Of a DNA stretch of 64,000 bases, positions 44,938 to 54,634 are shown in pieces. The notes under the pieces are model-generated. The model was not told the DNA's origin, did no database searches, and saw only the letters and a program-made list of their open reading frames with translations. The position numbers were made by a program, and so were the translations under genes. This stretch comes from Segatella hominis (lineage in GTDB: Bacteria > Bacteroidota > Bacteroidia > Bacteroidales > Bacteroidaceae), in assembly GCF_004535825.1 (NCBI RefSeq), contig NZ_SGVY01000012.1, forward strand, positions 21,614 to 85,613, in the 5' to 3' direction. Each line of letters starts with the position of its first letter. The first letter of the stretch is position 1.

Positions 44938-46269
44938 ATGCAAGATAGCAAACCACATATCCTTGATTTCGGTGAACCGGAAAAGGAAAATAGCATCATC
45001 AAAGTAATCGGTGTTGGTGGTGGCGGCGGCAATGCAGTCAACCACATGTACCGGGAAGGCATTCACGATGTAAGTTTTGTACTTTGTAATACCGACAATC
45101 AGGCACTTAATGATTCTCCTGTACCTGTCCATCTCCAATTAGGAAAAGAAGGACTTGGAGCCGGCAACAAACCTGAAAAGGCAAAACAAGCTGCCGAAGA
45201 GACATTGGAAGACATCAAACATATGCTTAATGATGGTACCAAGATGGCTTTCATTACTGCAGGTATGGGCGGAGGAACAGGTACTGGAGCTGCTCCTGTC
45301 ATTGCACGCGTCAGCAAAGAACTGGGCATATTGACAGTCGGCATCGTAACCATTCCTTTCAAATTTGAAGGTCCGAGAAAAATCGACCAAGCACTCGACG
45401 GCGTTGAAGAAATGTCTAAACATGTAGATGCCTTGTTGGTTATCAACAATGAAAGACTTCGTCAGATTTATCCTGATCTGGCGGTTTTGGATGCATTCGG
45501 CAAGGCAGACGACACGCTAAGTGTAGCTGCCAAGAGTATCGCAGAAATCATTACTGTACACGGTCTCATCAACCTTGACTTCAATGATGTTAAAACCGTC
45601 CTCAAAGACGGAGGCGTTGCCATCATGAGTACGGGCTATGGTGAAGGTGAAGGACGCGTCAAGAAAGCGATAGCTGATGCATTGAACTCACCTCTGCTCA
45701 ATGACAATGATGTTTTCAATTCCAAAAAGATTCTTCTTAGCATTGCCTTTGCAAGTGAAAAGAAAGACAATCCGGGTCTTACCATGGACGAAATGAATGA
45801 CGTAAACGACTTCATGGAAAAATTTGGTGATGACTTTGAATTGAAATGGGGACTTGCCATTGACCCAGAATTAGGAAGCAGAGTCAAAGTAACCGTCTTG
45901 GCTACAGGTTTCGGATTGGAAGATGTAGAAGGTATGAACCGTCATCTCAAGAAACATACAGAAGAAGAATCCAGACGCATTGCAGAACAAGAAGAAAAAA
46001 GAGCAGAGAACGAGGAAAGAAGAAAGAGATATTATGGAAGTGACGGTACAACGACTCAGTACAAACGTCACCCACATATCTTCCTGTTCAAGCCAGAAGA
46101 TCTGGACAATGAGGATGTGATTCTACAAGTAGAGAACACACCAACATATAAACGTACAAGACAGACTCTTGAGGAAATCCGAAACATCGCTTCTGGAAAA
46201 ATCGAAGATGATGAAAACAGAAACGCAGATGGAAGTGAGCCTGTCCAGGGAGTCATCAGTTTTGCATAA
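44938..46269 (+). CDS. ftsZ: Cell division protein FtsZ
   Basis: 443 residues, tubulin-like GTPase forming the Z-ring. GTP-binding GGGGGNAVNHM and the tubulin signature GGGTGTGAAPVIA, with the T7 loop NLDFNDVKTVL. A charged linker (about 340-370) leads to a C-terminal part RTRQTLEEIRNIASGK and a final VQGVISFA. Last gene of the cluster, convergent with recO 20 bp away. Confidence 0.97.
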   Translation: MQDSKPHILDFGEPEKENSIIKVIGVGGGGGNAVNHMYREGIHDVSFVLCNTDNQALNDSPVPVHLQLGKEGLGAGNKPEKAKQAAEETLEDIKHMLNDGTKMAFITAGMGGGTGTGAAPVIARVSKELGILTVGIVTIPFKFEGPRKIDQALDGVEEMSKHVDALLVINNERLRQIYPDLAVLDAFGKADDTLSVAAKSIAEIITVHGLINLDFNDVKTVLKDGGVAIMSTGYGEGEGRVKKAIADALNSPLLNDNDVFNSKKILLSIAFASEKKDNPGLTMDEMNDVNDFMEKFGDDFELKWGLAIDPELGSRVKVTVLATGFGLEDVEGMNRHLKKHTEEESRRIAEQEEKRAENEERRKRYYGSDGTTTQYKRHPHIFLFKPEDLDNEDVILQVENTPTYKRTRQTLEEIRNIASGKIEDDENRNADGSEPVQGVISFA

Positions 46270-46289
46270 GTAAAATCCTCACAAAGGAT

Positions 46290-47018
46290 TCAGTAGAACA
46301 ATTCCTGAAGTACTGATAAAGACTTCAGTTCCGGAAATCCGGGAATATGAAGACGATAATATTCTATCATCACCTCTACAGAATGATTCCGCTCCTGGCG
46401 GGACATCTTGTAGAGGTGCATTGTTTTATAGTCTAATCGGAACATTTGCAAAAGATGAAAAGAATCACTTTCTGATAAATAATGAGAATGAGCAGGAACG
46501 AAAGGTACAAACTTCCCCTCATCCAAATCAAAATACTTAGATTGTTCCAGTCCTTCACTCAAATTGGGTCCTATTCCCATATAAAAACTCAATCTCATTA
46601 AAAACAGCAAATGAAAATTAGCGATTCCTTCATGAGCACCATCAAACCAAACCAAACTATCATAAACAAAATAAAACAAAGGAAGATTCTTCTGTTCTAA
46701 TTTGGTAGCATACAGCAGGAACTCTGCCAAAAACAGAGAAACAGATATTTTTATAGGAGAAAAAGGAATATCCTCATAAGGGTAGAGAATACCTATATTT
46801 TTAATACGCTGTAAATTCTGGTTAGCCCGGAAATCAAATTCTAAAGTCACCAAAGTCAATGGCTGGAAATATTGTCTTTTGGAATTACTCTTTGAAGATT
46901 TTGGAATTTTCACCAAAAAGGACACTCTTCCTCTGGATTCCGTCAGAAAATCCACAATAAATTGCGACTCTCCATATTTAATAGAATGTAGGACAATTGC
47001 TCTTGTTTTTTCCATCAT
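46290..47018 (-). CDS. recO: DNA repair protein RecO
   Basis: 242 residues from ATG 47018 (MMEKTRAIVLHSIKYGES); an in-frame start 41 codons upstream would run into the tRNA promoter region and is rejected. N-terminal OB-fold (RGRVSFLVKIPK), helical C-domain with AEFLLYATK. It helps RecR load RecA on gapped DNA in the RecFOR pathway. Bacteroidota RecO lacks the usual zinc cysteines, as here. Convergent with ftsZ. Confidence 0.88.
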   Translation of the reverse strand: MMEKTRAIVLHSIKYGESQFIVDFLTESRGRVSFLVKIPKSSKSNSKRQYFQPLTLVTLEFDFRANQNLQRIKNIGILYPYEDIPFSPIKISVSLFLAEFLLYATKLEQKNLPLFYFVYDSLVWFDGAHEGIANFHLLFLMRLSFYMGIGPNLSEGLEQSKYFDLDEGKFVPFVPAHSHYLSESDSFHLLQMFRLDYKTMHLYKMSRQERNHSVEVMIEYYRLHIPGFPELKSLSVLQELFY

Positions 47019-47092
47019 ACGAACGTTTTTAGATGATTTTGAGGGCAAAATTACAAAAAAACACGCATTTAGAGAAAATTTTCCAGAAAAAA

Positions 47093-47124
47093 TTTGCAGG
47101 ATTAAAATAAATGTAGTAACTTTG
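47093..47124 (+). promoter_or_regulatory. Promoter for tRNA-Glu and rpsT
   Basis: TTTG at 47093-47096, 20-bp spacer, TAACTTTG at 47117-47124. It ends 19 bp before the tRNA, a near-ideal Bacteroidota promoter. Confidence 0.75.
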
Positions 47125-47143
47125 CACCCGCAAAACAACAAAT

Positions 47144-47215
47144 GGTCCCTTCGTCTATCGGTTAGGACGAGAGATTTTCATTCTCTAAAGAGCAGTTCGA
47201 CTCTGCTAGGGACTA
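47144..47215 (+). tRNA. tRNA-Glu (anticodon TTC)
   Basis: Acceptor GGTCCCT pairs with AGGGACT (one G-U), discriminator A. Anticodon arm AGAGA-TTTTCAT-TCTCT gives anticodon TTC. T-arm AGCAG-TTCGACT-CTGCT. CCA is not encoded. It lies 30 bp before rpsT and shares its promoter. Confidence 0.95.
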
Positions 47216-47245
47216 CATAAGAAAATAAAAAAATAAAATATTAAG

Positions 47246-47500
47246 ATGGCAAATCATAAATCATCAATCAAGAGAATCCGTCAGGACAAAAAGAAGTCTT
47301 TGCACAATAAGTACTATGCAAAGACAATGCGTAACGCTGTACGCAAGTTGCGCAACATGACTGATAAGGAAGAGGCTGTAAAGCTCTATCCTACAGTTCA
47401 GAAGCTTTTAGACAAATTGGCTAAGATTAACGTTATCCATAGCAACAAGGCTGCAAACTTGAAGTCAGGTTTGGCTCAGCACATTGCTAAGTTGGGTTAA
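47246..47500 (+). CDS. rpsT: 30S ribosomal protein S20
   Basis: 84 residues, basic and helical: [20 protein letters not shown], then [11 protein letters not shown] and a C-terminal [17 protein letters not shown], the S20 signature. It binds 16S rRNA early in 30S assembly. Downstream of tRNA-Glu and followed by a clean terminator. Confidence 0.97.
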   Translation: MANHKSSIKRIRQDKKKSLHNKYYAKTMRNAVRKLRNMTDKEEAVKLYPTVQKLLDKLAKINVIHSNKAANLKSGLAQHIAKLG

Positions 47501-47528
47501 TACAACGTTAAAAGCTAAAAAGATATAT

Positions 47529-47558
47529 AAGGTTGCAATTCTTTCGAATTGCAACCTT
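47529..47558 (+). terminator. rpsT terminator
   Basis: 13-bp perfect stem (47529-47541 and 47546-47558) with loop TTTC, followed by ATTTATTTTAT. Confidence 0.88.
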
Positions 47559-47618
47559 ATTTATTTTATATCAAAACTAAGCATTTCACTATTTTTTGCA
47601 GTTTTTTAGCAACAAAAA

Positions 47619-47650
47619 TTGCATATTCTCATGTTTTTTCCGTATCTTTG
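47619..47650 (+). promoter_or_regulatory. gyrB promoter
   Basis: TTG at 47619-47621, 21-bp spacer, TATCTTTG at 47643-47650, ending 25 bp before ATG 47676. The ORF start at 47619 coincides with the -33 element and is rejected. Confidence 0.7.
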
Positions 47651-47675
47651 CACGATAATAATACTAAGCAAAGAA

Positions 47676-49646
47676 ATGGCAGAAAATACAAACAACGCAA
47701 ATAATTATTCAGCGAGCAACATTCAAGTCCTCGAAGGCTTGGAAGCTGTTCGTAAGCGTCCTGCGATGTACATTGGTGACATCTCAGAAAAGGGTCTCCA
47801 CCATTTGGTCAACGAGACCGTTGACAATTCCATTGATGAAGCCATGGCTGGATATTGTACAGACATTGAAGTTACAATCAATGAAGACAATTCTATCACC
47901 GTAGAAGACAATGGTCGTGGTATCCCTGTTGATATGCATGAAAAGCTTCACAAATCCGCACTCGAAGTCGTTATGACAGTACTTCACGCAGGTGGTAAAT
48001 TTGACAAAGGTTCCTACAAGGTATCTGGTGGTTTGCATGGTGTAGGTGTAAGTTGTGTAAACGCACTCTCTTCACACATGAAATCTCAGGTATTCCGTGG
48101 AGGTAAAATATATCAGCAAGAATACGAAAAAGGTAAGCCCCTCTACCCTGTCAAGGTTGTTGGTGAGACAGAAAAGCGAGGTACATGCCAGCAATTCTGG
48201 CCAGACCCTACAATCTTCACCCACACCATTTACAAATGGGATATCATCGCAAGCCGTATGCGCGAGTTGGCATTCCTCAATGCTGGTATAAAGATCACCC
48301 TTACAGATCTCCGTCCTGACGAAGAAGGTAAAACCAAACAAGAGGTTTTCCATGCAAAAGATGGTCTGAAAGAGTTTGTAAGATACGTTGACCGCCATCG
48401 CACTCACCTGTTTGATGATGTCATCTATCTCAAGACAGAGAAGCAAGGCATTCCTATAGAGATTGCCATCATGTATAATACAGACTATACAGAGAACATC
48501 CACTCCTACGTAAATAATATCAACACGATAGAGGGTGGTACTCACCTTACTGGTTTCCGCATGGCATTAACCCGCACGCTCAAAGCATACGCAGAAGCTG
48601 ACCCTACAATCTCCAAGCAGATTGAAAAGGCTAAGGTAGAGATTGCTCCTGAAGATTTCCGCGAAGGCCTTACTGCAGTCATCTCTATCAAGGTTGCAGA
48701 ACCACAGTTTGAAGGCCAGACTAAGACCAAATTAGGAAACAGCGAAGTACAGGGTGCCGTTCAGCAGGCTGTCAATGAAGCTTTGGCTGATTATCTGGAA
48801 GAACACCCAGATGAAGCTAAGCGCATCTGCGAAAAAGTTGTTTTGGCAGCGACAGCACGTATTGCAGCCCGCAAAGCTCGTGAAAGCGTACAACGAAAGA
48901 ACTTCATGACTGGTGGCGGTCTCCCTGGAAAACTTGCAGACTGCTCTATCAAGGACCCTAAGGAATGCGAGATTTTCCTTGTCGAGGGTGACTCCGCTGG
49001 CGGTTCCGCAAAACAAGGTCGCGACAGATTCCATCAAGCAATTCTTCCTTTGCGCGGTAAAATTCTGAATGTAGAAAAAGTACAATGGCACAAAGTCTTT
49101 GAGGCTGAGTCCGTTATGAATATCATCCAGAGTATCGGCGTACGCTTTGGAGTAGATGGTGAAGATAGCAAAGAGGCTAATACAGAAAAGTTGAGATATG
49201 ACAAGATTATCATCATGACCGATGCCGATGTCGATGGTTCTCACATCGACACACTTATCATGACTCTCTTCTATCGCTTTATGCCTAAGGTTATCGAGGA
49301 AGGACATCTCTATATTGCAACTCCACCTCTCTACAAATGCTCATTCAAGAATAAAGTCAGCGAATACTGCTATACCGAGCAGCAGCGTCAGGCTTTCATT
49401 GACAAATACGGAGAAGGACAAGAGGATAAAAACATTCACACACAACGATACAAAGGTTTGGGTGAGATGAATCCAGAACAATTGTGGGAAACTACTATGG
49501 ATCCATCTACACGATTACTCAAACAGGTTACAATAGAGAATGCTGCACAAGCAGATGAAATCTTCTCTATGTTGATGGGTGATGATGTTGAACCTCGTCG
49601 AGAATTCATTGAACAAAATGCAACCTACGCTAATATTGACGCATAA
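47676..49646 (+). CDS. gyrB: DNA gyrase subunit B
   Basis: 656 residues from ATG 47676 (MAENTNNANNYSASNIQVL). GHKL ATPase: VRKRPAMYIGD, NSIDEAMAG (catalytic Glu region), VEDNGRGIPV, GLHGVGVSCVNALS. TOPRIM: EIFLVEGDSAGGSAKQGRD and IIMTDADVDGSHI. C-terminal QRYKGLGEMNPEQLWETTMDP. With GyrA it introduces negative supercoils. ParE is similar, but the TOPRIM and tail features fit GyrB. Confidence 0.93.
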   Translation: MAENTNNANNYSASNIQVLEGLEAVRKRPAMYIGDISEKGLHHLVNETVDNSIDEAMAGYCTDIEVTINEDNSITVEDNGRGIPVDMHEKLHKSALEVVMTVLHAGGKFDKGSYKVSGGLHGVGVSCVNALSSHMKSQVFRGGKIYQQEYEKGKPLYPVKVVGETEKRGTCQQFWPDPTIFTHTIYKWDIIASRMRELAFLNAGIKITLTDLRPDEEGKTKQEVFHAKDGLKEFVRYVDRHRTHLFDDVIYLKTEKQGIPIEIAIMYNTDYTENIHSYVNNINTIEGGTHLTGFRMALTRTLKAYAEADPTISKQIEKAKVEIAPEDFREGLTAVISIKVAEPQFEGQTKTKLGNSEVQGAVQQAVNEALADYLEEHPDEAKRICEKVVLAATARIAARKARESVQRKNFMTGGGLPGKLADCSIKDPKECEIFLVEGDSAGGSAKQGRDRFHQAILPLRGKILNVEKVQWHKVFEAESVMNIIQSIGVRFGVDGEDSKEANTEKLRYDKIIIMTDADVDGSHIDTLIMTLFYRFMPKVIEEGHLYIATPPLYKCSFKNKVSEYCYTEQQRQAFIDKYGEGQEDKNIHTQRYKGLGEMNPEQLWETTMDPSTRLLKQVTIENAAQADEIFSMLMGDDVEPRREFIEQNATYANIDA

Positions 49647-49652
49647 TAAATA

Positions 49653-49683
49653 CAAGGCAGGCTCATTAAACAAGCCTGCCTTG
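49653..49683 (+). terminator. gyrB terminator
   Basis: 11-bp perfect stem CAAGGCAGGCT (49653-49663) and AGCCTGCCTTG (49673-49683), 9-nt loop, followed by TATTTATATT. Confidence 0.88.
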
Positions 49684-49724
49684 TATTTATATTCAGTAAT
49701 ATTACCTTATTAACCGGAAATATA

Positions 49725-52103
49725 ATGACTAAAGAATTTTTTTTTAGCCTTACTCTATGTGCTATAAGTTTTACAGCAAATGCACATAAGAAGGCAATTA
49801 CAACGCAACTTCCACTTACCTTATGGTATAACCAAGAGGCACATGCCTTTGAGGAATCACTACCTATCGGCAATGGTAAGTTGGGAGCATTAGTTTATGG
49901 TGGAGCTGATAATGATTCTATCTACCTGAACGACATCACTTTGTGGACAGGACAACCTGTTAACCCTCAAGAAGGAGGTGATGCATATAAATGGATACCC
50001 AAAATACGGGAAGCTCTGTTTAAGGAAGATTATAAGACAGCCGATTCCTTGCAACATTTCGTGCAAGGACACAACTCGGAATATTACCAGCCTTTAGGCC
50101 TGATTCAGATAAAGGACTTTAATCAAGGAAAAATCAGCAACTATCATCGCCTATTAAGCTTAGATAGCAGCCTGGTATCCATCAGTTTTGTGCGTAATGA
50201 AGTTACCTTCAATAAGGAATACTTCGCCTCTCATCCGGACAAAATGATTGCCATAAGACTGAGCGCCTCTAAAAAAGGGGCCATCAATAGTGATATTTCT
50301 CTTACGTCGCTCATTCCTCATCGAGTGAAAGCATCCGAAAAACAACTCACTATGTCGGGGCATGTTATGGGTGAGGAAGAAAACAGCATACACTATTGCT
50401 CCATACTGCAAGTAAAAAACACAGATGGTAGCATTAGTGCCAGTGACTCTACCCTACACCTTACGGGAGTAACAGAAGCTATTATCTATCTGGTCAATGA
50501 GACCAGTTATAATGGTTTTGACAAACATCCTGTCAAAGAAGGAGCACCCTATTTAGAAAATGTCACTGACGATATCTGGCATCTGACAAATTTTACATAC
50601 AAAGAATTACGACAAAGACATCTATCAGATTACAAAAAACTCTTTGATCGGGTAAAATTCAACTTGTCTGATGCGAAATATGATGTCCAGAATCCAACAG
50701 ATAAACAATTACTATCGTATAGTGACGAAAATAAGCATAATCCTTATCTGGAAATGCTCTATTTCCAATATGGCAGATACTTGCTTATCAGCAGTTCACG
50801 AACAAATGGCGTACCAGCCAATCTTCAGGGTCTCTGGGCTCCTGCACTCAAGTCACCTTGGAGAGGAAATTACACCATCAATATCAATTTGGAAGAGAAT
50901 TATTGGCCAGCAGAATCAACCAATCTCCCAGAACTGGTAATGCCTGTTGATGGACTTGTAAAAGGAATGGCTGTAACAGGTCGCCATAATGCCCAACATT
51001 TTTATGGCCTAAACAAAGGTTGGTGTGCAGGACATAATACTGACGCATGGGCTATGTCAAATCCTGTAGGAACCGGTAACGAAAGCCCTCAATGGAGTAA
51101 TTGGGCGATGGGAGGTGCCTGGCTTGTACAGACACTATGGGATCATTATGACTATACAAGAGATATTAATTACTTAAGAGATACAGCCTATCCTCTCATG
51201 AAAGGGGCTTGTGATTTCATGCTTGAATGGCTCATAGAAGATCCTCATAATCCCGCACAACTGATAACTGCACCATGTACATCTCCAGAAGCTGACTACA
51301 TCACCGATAAAGGATATCGAGGAAGTTCACTATATGGCGGCACAGCAGACTTGGCGATTATCAGGGAACTATTCAAAAATACGATTAAAGGTGCCCAAGC
51401 ACTTGGAATAGACAAAGATTACCAAGTACGCCTGCAAAGTTCATTAGAGCGCTTACGCCCTTATCATATAGGAAAAAGAGGTAATCTCATGGAATGGTAT
51501 CACGACTGGGACGATCAGGACTGGCATCACAGACACCAATCACACTTACTGGGTCTATACCCTTTCCATCAAATCTCGTTAGCGCAAACGCCGGATTTGG
51601 CGCAAGCTGCAACAAAGACATTGGAAATAAAGGGCGACAAATCTACAGGATGGAGCACAGGATGGCGCATCAATCTATGGGCACGCCTACATCGTCAGGA
51701 CAAAGCTTATCAAATACTGCGCAAGTTGCTTACATATGTGAGCCCTGAGAAATACAAGGACCGGAAACATCATTCTGGTGGAACCTATCCTAACCTGTTT
51801 GATGCGCATCCGCCATTCCAGATAGATGGTAATTTCGGTGGAACAGCTGGCATCTGTGAGATGCTTATGCAGTGTGATGGAGAAAACATGGACTTGCTTC
51901 CTGCACTCCCAGACTCATGGCAGCAAGGAAATATCCAGGGAATCAAAGCCAGAGGAAACTACACCCTCAACCTCTATTGGAAAGACAAGAAGGTTTCAAA
52001 GGCAGAGATTATTAGCCATGCGGATGGAAGATTAACCGTAAACTACAACGGGAAATCTCAAAAAATAACACTTAAGAAAGGAACAAAGAAAGTTCTCAGA
52101 TGA
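49725..52103 (+). CDS. GH95 family alpha-L-fucosidase
   Basis: 792 residues. Signal peptide about 1-21 (ends FTANAH). GH95 order: N-terminal beta domain (LWYNQEAHAFEESLPIGNGK, LNDITLWTG), linker, and an (alpha/alpha)6 barrel with GLWAPALKSPWRGNYTININ (conserved Asn pair), TSPEADY (acid Glu), DWHHRHQSHL and HPPFQIDGNFG (Asp). It should release terminal alpha-1,2-fucose (some members act on galactose) from glycans. It overlaps the next gene by 4 bp, so the two are co-translated. Confidence 0.93.
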   Translation: MTKEFFFSLTLCAISFTANAHKKAITTQLPLTLWYNQEAHAFEESLPIGNGKLGALVYGGADNDSIYLNDITLWTGQPVNPQEGGDAYKWIPKIREALFKEDYKTADSLQHFVQGHNSEYYQPLGLIQIKDFNQGKISNYHRLLSLDSSLVSISFVRNEVTFNKEYFASHPDKMIAIRLSASKKGAINSDISLTSLIPHRVKASEKQLTMSGHVMGEEENSIHYCSILQVKNTDGSISASDSTLHLTGVTEAIIYLVNETSYNGFDKHPVKEGAPYLENVTDDIWHLTNFTYKELRQRHLSDYKKLFDRVKFNLSDAKYDVQNPTDKQLLSYSDENKHNPYLEMLYFQYGRYLLISSSRTNGVPANLQGLWAPALKSPWRGNYTININLEENYWPAESTNLPELVMPVDGLVKGMAVTGRHNAQHFYGLNKGWCAGHNTDAWAMSNPVGTGNESPQWSNWAMGGAWLVQTLWDHYDYTRDINYLRDTAYPLMKGACDFMLEWLIEDPHNPAQLITAPCTSPEADYITDKGYRGSSLYGGTADLAIIRELFKNTIKGAQALGIDKDYQVRLQSSLERLRPYHIGKRGNLMEWYHDWDDQDWHHRHQSHLLGLYPFHQISLAQTPDLAQAATKTLEIKGDKSTGWSTGWRINLWARLHRQDKAYQILRKLLTYVSPEKYKDRKHHSGGTYPNLFDAHPPFQIDGNFGGTAGICEMLMQCDGENMDLLPALPDSWQQGNIQGIKARGNYTLNLYWKDKKVSKAEIISHADGRLTVNYNGKSQKITLKKGTKKVLR

Positions 52104-52996
52104 AAAGAATCAAAACTTTTATATTGGCAATGCTTTGGGTACTAAATTCGAATGCACACGAATTTAGTACTCATTGGATTTCCTACCCTACACCCAACGA
52201 CTCGTCAGAAGTTCTTTTCTGCCACGTTTTTCCTTCACAAGGGAAACCCAAACAGGGAAGCATTACTTTTGCAAGTTGTGGGAGAATAAAGGTATTTGTC
52301 AACGAAAGAAATATTAGTCCAAAAGCCTATTTCTGTAATCCTGACTCTGCAACGGTTTTCATATATACATATGATATAACAAGGTTTCTGCAACCACATA
52401 AGAATACGATTGCTGTATGGTACGCTCCAGAAAGTGGTAGAGAGCCATCCAAACAACTTTCTATGGAATATTATGGATATGATGCTAAGGGTAAATATTT
52501 CTACCATAAAGCAAATGGAGACTGGAAATGTTGCATACTAAAAGGATGCTATGTCAAAAAAGAAATAGAAGCATTTGACGCATGCAGTTATGACAACCAG
52601 TGGAAGTCTCCGGATTTCGATAGATCAAAGTGGTTAAATCCATTAGGAGCTTACAACCAATCAAGGATCAACAAGTTGATTAACAATTCTTTTGAGCGTA
52701 AACTTTGTACTATTCGACATATTATGACTCCAATAGATGTTTATCGTGACCAAAAGAGTATTTATTACGACTTTGGCAAGGTATTCAAGGGAACACCAAG
52801 AATAACTTTAAGAGAAGCTAAAAGAAAAGAGACTATTAACATGGATGGATTTATATATACTTGTAATGGCGAATTAGATGAACAAGCATTCCGAAGATTC
52901 ACTAATAAAAGCCAAAGAATTATTAAAATCTACAGTAATTCTCAGTATTTCAAAGAATCTCAAATTGTTAACATAGAGGGATTAGAAAATGAATAA
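52100..52996 (+). CDS. Exported GH78-like accessory protein lacking the catalytic barrel
   Basis: 298 residues. Signal peptide about 1-19 (ends LNSNAH). The body resembles the N-terminal beta-sandwich modules of bacterial alpha-L-rhamnosidases (HWISYP, ITFASCGRIKVFVNERNISP, YTYDITRFLQPHKNTIAVWY, SPDFDRSKW). No (alpha/alpha)6 barrel follows, so it is either a truncated enzyme or a carbohydrate-binding helper. Overlaps the fucosidase by ATGA. Confidence in the family is moderate. Confidence 0.65.
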   Translation: MKRIKTFILAMLWVLNSNAHEFSTHWISYPTPNDSSEVLFCHVFPSQGKPKQGSITFASCGRIKVFVNERNISPKAYFCNPDSATVFIYTYDITRFLQPHKNTIAVWYAPESGREPSKQLSMEYYGYDAKGKYFYHKANGDWKCCILKGCYVKKEIEAFDACSYDNQWKSPDFDRSKWLNPLGAYNQSRINKLINNSFERKLCTIRHIMTPIDVYRDQKSIYYDFGKVFKGTPRITLREAKRKETINMDGFIYTCNGELDEQAFRRFTNKSQRIIKIYSNSQYFKESQIVNIEGLENE

Positions 52997-53045
52997 AGAA
53001 TATTCTAACACACAAAAAAAAAAATAAAAATATAATCCTAAAACC

Positions 53046-54041
53046 ATGACAAATTTAAATACAAAAAAAGAGATTTCTATTGCACAAGCAAAAGAAATCA
53101 AGTCTGAATGCAAATTTTTAAATGACGAAATTTGCTATATTGAAGATATTGACGTAGAAGACCTGCCATCAGAGAAAACGGAAGTGAAATGCATCACTCT
53201 TATTTTATGTTTGGAAGGAACTCTACGTTATGATACAAATGGACATACTGTTATTGCAGAGAAAAACAGTATCCTCTATTTCGCGAGTGGACAACATGTA
53301 GATCACTTCAGAGTTATGTCTTCTACTTTTAAAGGAAAGGCTTTACTTATAAAAACTTCAAACATTAGCCAGCTTGCTGAAAATTTCACCAATATTTCTA
53401 CTTTAACAAACAAATTAAATAGCATAGACAAAGTAAAAATTGGTACAGACGACATATATAGCATAAACTGTTTACTGACACAAATAAAGACATTCATGGA
53501 CAAGAAACAAAATAGATATCAAATGACTTTTGAACTTGTCCATGTTATCATAGAGCTATCATTGTCACAAGCGATTTTCTACGACAAATACAATGAACAA
53601 ACAAAAGACCTGCAATTATTTGAACAATTCGTCGATTCAGTTGAGAAGAACATTTTTACTCAAAGGAATATTTCTGAATATCACAAACTCCTCAATATTT
53701 CACCAGGCAAATTAGAGAAGATTGTACGAAGTACCATCGAGCAAAGCCCTAGAGAATATATACAAAAGCGTCTTGTAACGTATGTCTGTCTCATAGCAGA
53801 ATATACAAACAAAAAACAAATGCCAATAAAAAAGATTGCAGAATTAGTACACTATAAGAATCAGTGTACCTTATCTGAATTGGTAAAAAAACATATCGGC
53901 ATTAGTCTGAAGCAATATCAGAATCTTGAACCTGAGCAGCAACATCGCATAATTCATCGTACCAAGGCTGACCAAAACGCTGTACTAAAGGTCCTTCCAA
54001 AAACTTATATACAGGAAGATTTAATTCCTGACCTTTTTTAA
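53046..54041 (+). CDS. AraC-type transcriptional regulator
   Basis: 331 residues. N-terminal cupin-like part (LCLEGTLRYDTNGHTVIAEKNSILYFASGQHVDH), C-terminal two-HTH region: QRNISEYHKLLNISPGKLEKIV then PIKKIAELVHYKNQCTLSEL and HIGISLKQYQN. The HTH ends near residue 291. The last ~40 residues run antisense across the 3' end of the DUF3109 gene (53902-54041). It lies 49 bp after the GH95 pair, likely its regulator. Confidence 0.78.
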   Translation: MTNLNTKKEISIAQAKEIKSECKFLNDEICYIEDIDVEDLPSEKTEVKCITLILCLEGTLRYDTNGHTVIAEKNSILYFASGQHVDHFRVMSSTFKGKALLIKTSNISQLAENFTNISTLTNKLNSIDKVKIGTDDIYSINCLLTQIKTFMDKKQNRYQMTFELVHVIIELSLSQAIFYDKYNEQTKDLQLFEQFVDSVEKNIFTQRNISEYHKLLNISPGKLEKIVRSTIEQSPREYIQKRLVTYVCLIAEYTNKKQMPIKKIAELVHYKNQCTLSELVKKHIGISLKQYQNLEPEQQHRIIHRTKADQNAVLKVLPKTYIQEDLIPDLF

Positions 54042-54543
54042 TGGCAGCCTTACAGATACGCCATTTGTTATAGTTAATGCCATACACTTCATTACCAAAA
54101 TGCTTGACGCGGATGGGATAAAGTGCACATGAGATGGGTTTCATAAAATGAGATTTTCCTTCACGATACGCACGTTCCAAAGCACAGAGACAGCAATTAG
54201 GTATCGTATGACCATCATTCATATCCTGAAGGTCTTGGTAGCAAGTAAACACGCAATCCTTACCATTTACAATACTTGTTACCAAATCACCTTCGATATC
54301 TGTATATGCAACACCCTGCTTGTCAATAACAGCCTGTGCTGAAGCCGATAGATCATCCCAAACGACATCCAACGCATTCTCTATTTCCATGACCTCATCC
54401 AAGGAAACAGGAGCTCCCGCATCGCCTTCGATGCAGCACTCGCCCTTGCAGACATCAAGATCGCAACAGAACTTTTCGGTGATGATATCAGGTGAAACCA
54501 ATACGTTGCCCACCTGCAGAATACGCAATTCGTCTTTCTTCAT
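53902..54543 (-). CDS. DUF3109 family cysteine-rich protein
   Basis: 213 residues from ATG 54543 (MKKDELRILQVGNVLVS). Eight or more cysteines in conserved spacing: CCDLDVCKGECC near the start, CVFTCYQD, PNCCLCALERA, CALYPI, then WRICKAA. The pattern suggests an Fe-S or zinc site as in YkgJ-like proteins. DUF3109 is common in Bacteroidota; function unknown. Its 3' end overlaps the AraC gene by 140 bp, in opposite orientation. Confidence 0.88.
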   Translation of the reverse strand: MKKDELRILQVGNVLVSPDIITEKFCCDLDVCKGECCIEGDAGAPVSLDEVMEIENALDVVWDDLSASAQAVIDKQGVAYTDIEGDLVTSIVNGKDCVFTCYQDLQDMNDGHTIPNCCLCALERAYREGKSHFMKPISCALYPIRVKHFGNEVYGINYNKWRICKAAIKKGQELNLPVYKFLEGPLVQRFGQPWYDELCDVAAQVQDSDIASD

Positions 54544-54634
54544 AATGTTTTTTGAGATGAATAATAAAGAATGATAGCCACCCACGATGGATAGCTATAT
54601 ATAAAAGTGGATAGCTATTATATTAAAGGTGTGC

